Positions 6,001 to 6,268 of a stretch of DNA of 6,268 nucleotides are shown piece after piece. The stretch comes from Betaproteobacteria bacterium (GTDB lineage: Bacteria; Pseudomonadota; Gammaproteobacteria; Burkholderiales; Burkholderiaceae_C), in the NCBI GenBank assembly GCA_009925955.1, contig RFPX01000081.1:1-6268 (forward strand), in the 5' to 3' direction. The translations under genes were made by a program, and so were the position numbers. Below the pieces are notes generated by a model that saw nothing but the letters and a program-made list of their open reading frames with translations, ran no database searches and was not told where the DNA came from. Position 1 is the first letter of the stretch, and each line of letters opens with the position of its first letter.

Positions 6001-6268
6001 TCTCGAAAAAGAAATGCTCGGCTTCTACGTCTCTGACCACCCGTTGCGCGGGCTCGAGACGGTGCTCTCCCGGCGAGTCACCTGTCAGATCGTCGACGTT
6101 CCGGACCGAACCGAAGACAACCTCACCTTGGGCGGCGTCATCACCGGCGTCGACCGAAAGTTCACTCGCAAAGGCGAGCAGATGGCAACCTTCACCTTGG
6201 AAGACCTCGCCGGTTCGATCGAAGTGACGGTGTTCCCGCGTCTGTTTGCAACTCAAGGGCATCTCGTC
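3074..6268 (+). CDS. dnaE: DNA polymerase III alpha subunit DnaE, C-terminus off window, with an internal DnaG-like segment
   Basis: The replicative polymerase catalytic subunit; 1065 residues are present with no stop, so about 100 C-terminal residues probably lie beyond the window. The PHP domain opens with HLHVHTEFSMLDG (residues 7-19), then ITDHGNMYG, IIGTEAY, TTGCLGG and ATNDSHYV, keeping most metal-site residues of a PHP exonuclease. The palm has GPGRGSAAG (about 373-381), MPDIDMDFD with acidic residues 415, 417 and 419, and the third catalytic Asp, D588, in LLKMDILGLRNL. The fingers contain GVFQLESSPMR, ALYRPGPM and ADYAFTKSHAYGYG. QGVMSLF (942-948) fits the beta-clamp binding motif, and the OB-fold begins near LTLGGVITGV. 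The ATG at 3074 gives the usual N-terminus. Residues about 277-323 are not DnaE but DnaG primase sequence, replacing the PHP-palm connector without breaking the frame. If real, the protein would probably misfold; a chimeric assembly is more likely. Confidence 0.93.
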   Translation, partial: MSSSFTHLHVHTEFSMLDGAARIDELVERAVSDGQPAIGITDHGNMYGVLDFYEACRSGGITPIIGTEAYMAYESRFERPQRRGKLDDSGGDTEAGRKLYYHLTLLCENNTGYRNLIKLSSLAFLEGYYYQPRMDWEILERHHDGLIATTGCLGGHVLQALLRDNYAEAKQTAARLQEIFGRDNLFVELQDHGLAEQRRTMADLIKIAREIDAPLLATNDSHYVHRHDAEAHDALLCVQTGCTINDPNRFRFEGEEHYLKTAAEMRQLFAETPDACRDRRGRIISFGGRILGDGVPKYVNGPETVLFKKRQSLYALDLAREGAKERWGEKVPKEVVERIAYELKIICDMGFASYFLIVWDLIRHAREHGIRVGPGRGSAAGCAVAYALRITDLDPVKYDLLFERFLNPDRVSMPDIDMDFDSRYRDEMIRYAAEKYGRDRVAQIITFGTIKARNAVRDAARVLGQPYALGDRVAKLMPPVVMGRDTPLRYCFEQNEKHVDGYRAAAELRTEYERDPDVKRVVDVARGLEGLKRSVGIHAAAVVITKEPLTEYLPIQRKVESGQKAEDAPTVTQYEMHGVESLGLLKMDILGLRNLDVITDAEKLLRRAQPDFAIDKIPLDDPKTYQLLANANTIGVFQLESSPMRALLRSLVPKRFEDVAAVIALYRPGPMAENMHNDYADIKNSRKPVRYFHTDANEVLGDTYGLMIYQESIMRVAQKFAGYTLAEADSLRKACAKKDPKAMAEQRPKFIGGCVTNDYGEPLGRELFGIIEKFADYAFTKSHAYGYGLITYQTAWLKAHHPVEYFACLLTSVKGNNDRAALYLADAAANQVSVRTPDVNASGVDFEPVAGERAVSFGLSGIRNVGEGVASMLVEHRQSGGAFTSFYDFIDRVPEPVLNKRTLESLIKAGAFDSLGHPRRGLLAVFESLVDQALIRRRERDQGVMSLFGDVQETDSGFSDRAEIPALTFDKAEQLRLEKEMLGFYVSDHPLRGLETVLSRRVTCQIVDVPDRTEDNLTLGGVITGVDRKFTRKGEQMATFTLEDLAGSIEVTVFPRLFATQGHLV
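3902..4042 (+). other. DnaG primase segment embedded in frame within dnaE
   Basis: About 45 codons read RDRRGRIISFGGRILGDG, PKYVNGPETVLF and KKRQSLYALDLARE, the strongly conserved stretch of DnaG in the N-terminal subdomain of its RNA-polymerase core (compare E. coli RDKRGRVIGFGGRVLG and PKYLNSPET). The segment lies before the TOPRIM catalytic motif of primase, so no primase active site is included. DnaE sequence ends at ETPDAC (codon 3899-3901) and resumes at EGAKERWG. The GAAGGCGCC at 4034-4042 could belong to either gene and may be shared sequence at the right edge. The replaced DnaE connector is about the same size in homologues as I recall them. The FKKRQSLYALDLAR wording is reminiscent of alphaproteobacterial primases, which is a weak inference. 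Confidence 0.85.

Noticed and set aside
1..6268. CRISPR arrays, tRNA or rRNA genes, insertion sequences, attachment sites
   Set aside because: I saw no regularly spaced repeats, cloverleaf sequences, transposase motifs or long terminal inverted repeats. Nearly all of the window is protein-coding.

Overview
The window is a composite of at least two, probably three, genomic sources. Positions 1 to about 1395 look like a high-GC betaproteobacterium (Burkholderiales, possibly Comamonadaceae): the 3' part of ubiE on the + strand converges on the 3' part of manC (mannose-1-phosphate guanylyltransferase / mannose-6-phosphate isomerase) on the - strand, with a GC-rich hairpin between the two stops. 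From about 1395 to the end the sequence looks actinobacterial, most likely Acidimicrobiia. It carries an alkaline-phosphatase-superfamily enzyme, a clear bacterial proteasome activator (Bpa, DUF2587) and the replicative DNA polymerase III alpha subunit DnaE, all on the + strand.

The two halves meet inside two genes at once. At about 1391-1402 manC loses its N-terminal half and the phosphatase loses its N-terminus, in head-to-head orientation. No intact gene start, insertion sequence, tRNA or repeat lies there. This is the expected pattern for a chimeric join (metagenome misassembly or chimeric template), not a natural boundary.

The most striking feature is inside dnaE. Between residues about 277 and 323 (3902-4042) the polymerase sequence is replaced, in frame and with little or no apparent length change, by a segment that reads clearly as DnaG primase (RGRIISFGGRILGDG, PKYVNGPET, LYALDLARE). 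Before it the protein is the DnaE PHP domain; after it the polymerase palm resumes with catalytic residues intact. The frame stays open throughout. A second chimeric join is the conservative reading, but a real primase/polymerase domain swap would be new, so it is the first thing to verify.

Functionally, the left part covers quinone biosynthesis and GDP-mannose supply. The right part covers a metal-dependent phosphohydrolase, ATP-independent proteasome activation and chromosome replication. The genes do not form one pathway. No CRISPR array, tRNA, rRNA or mobile element was seen, and no gene-free stretch exceeds 100 bases.
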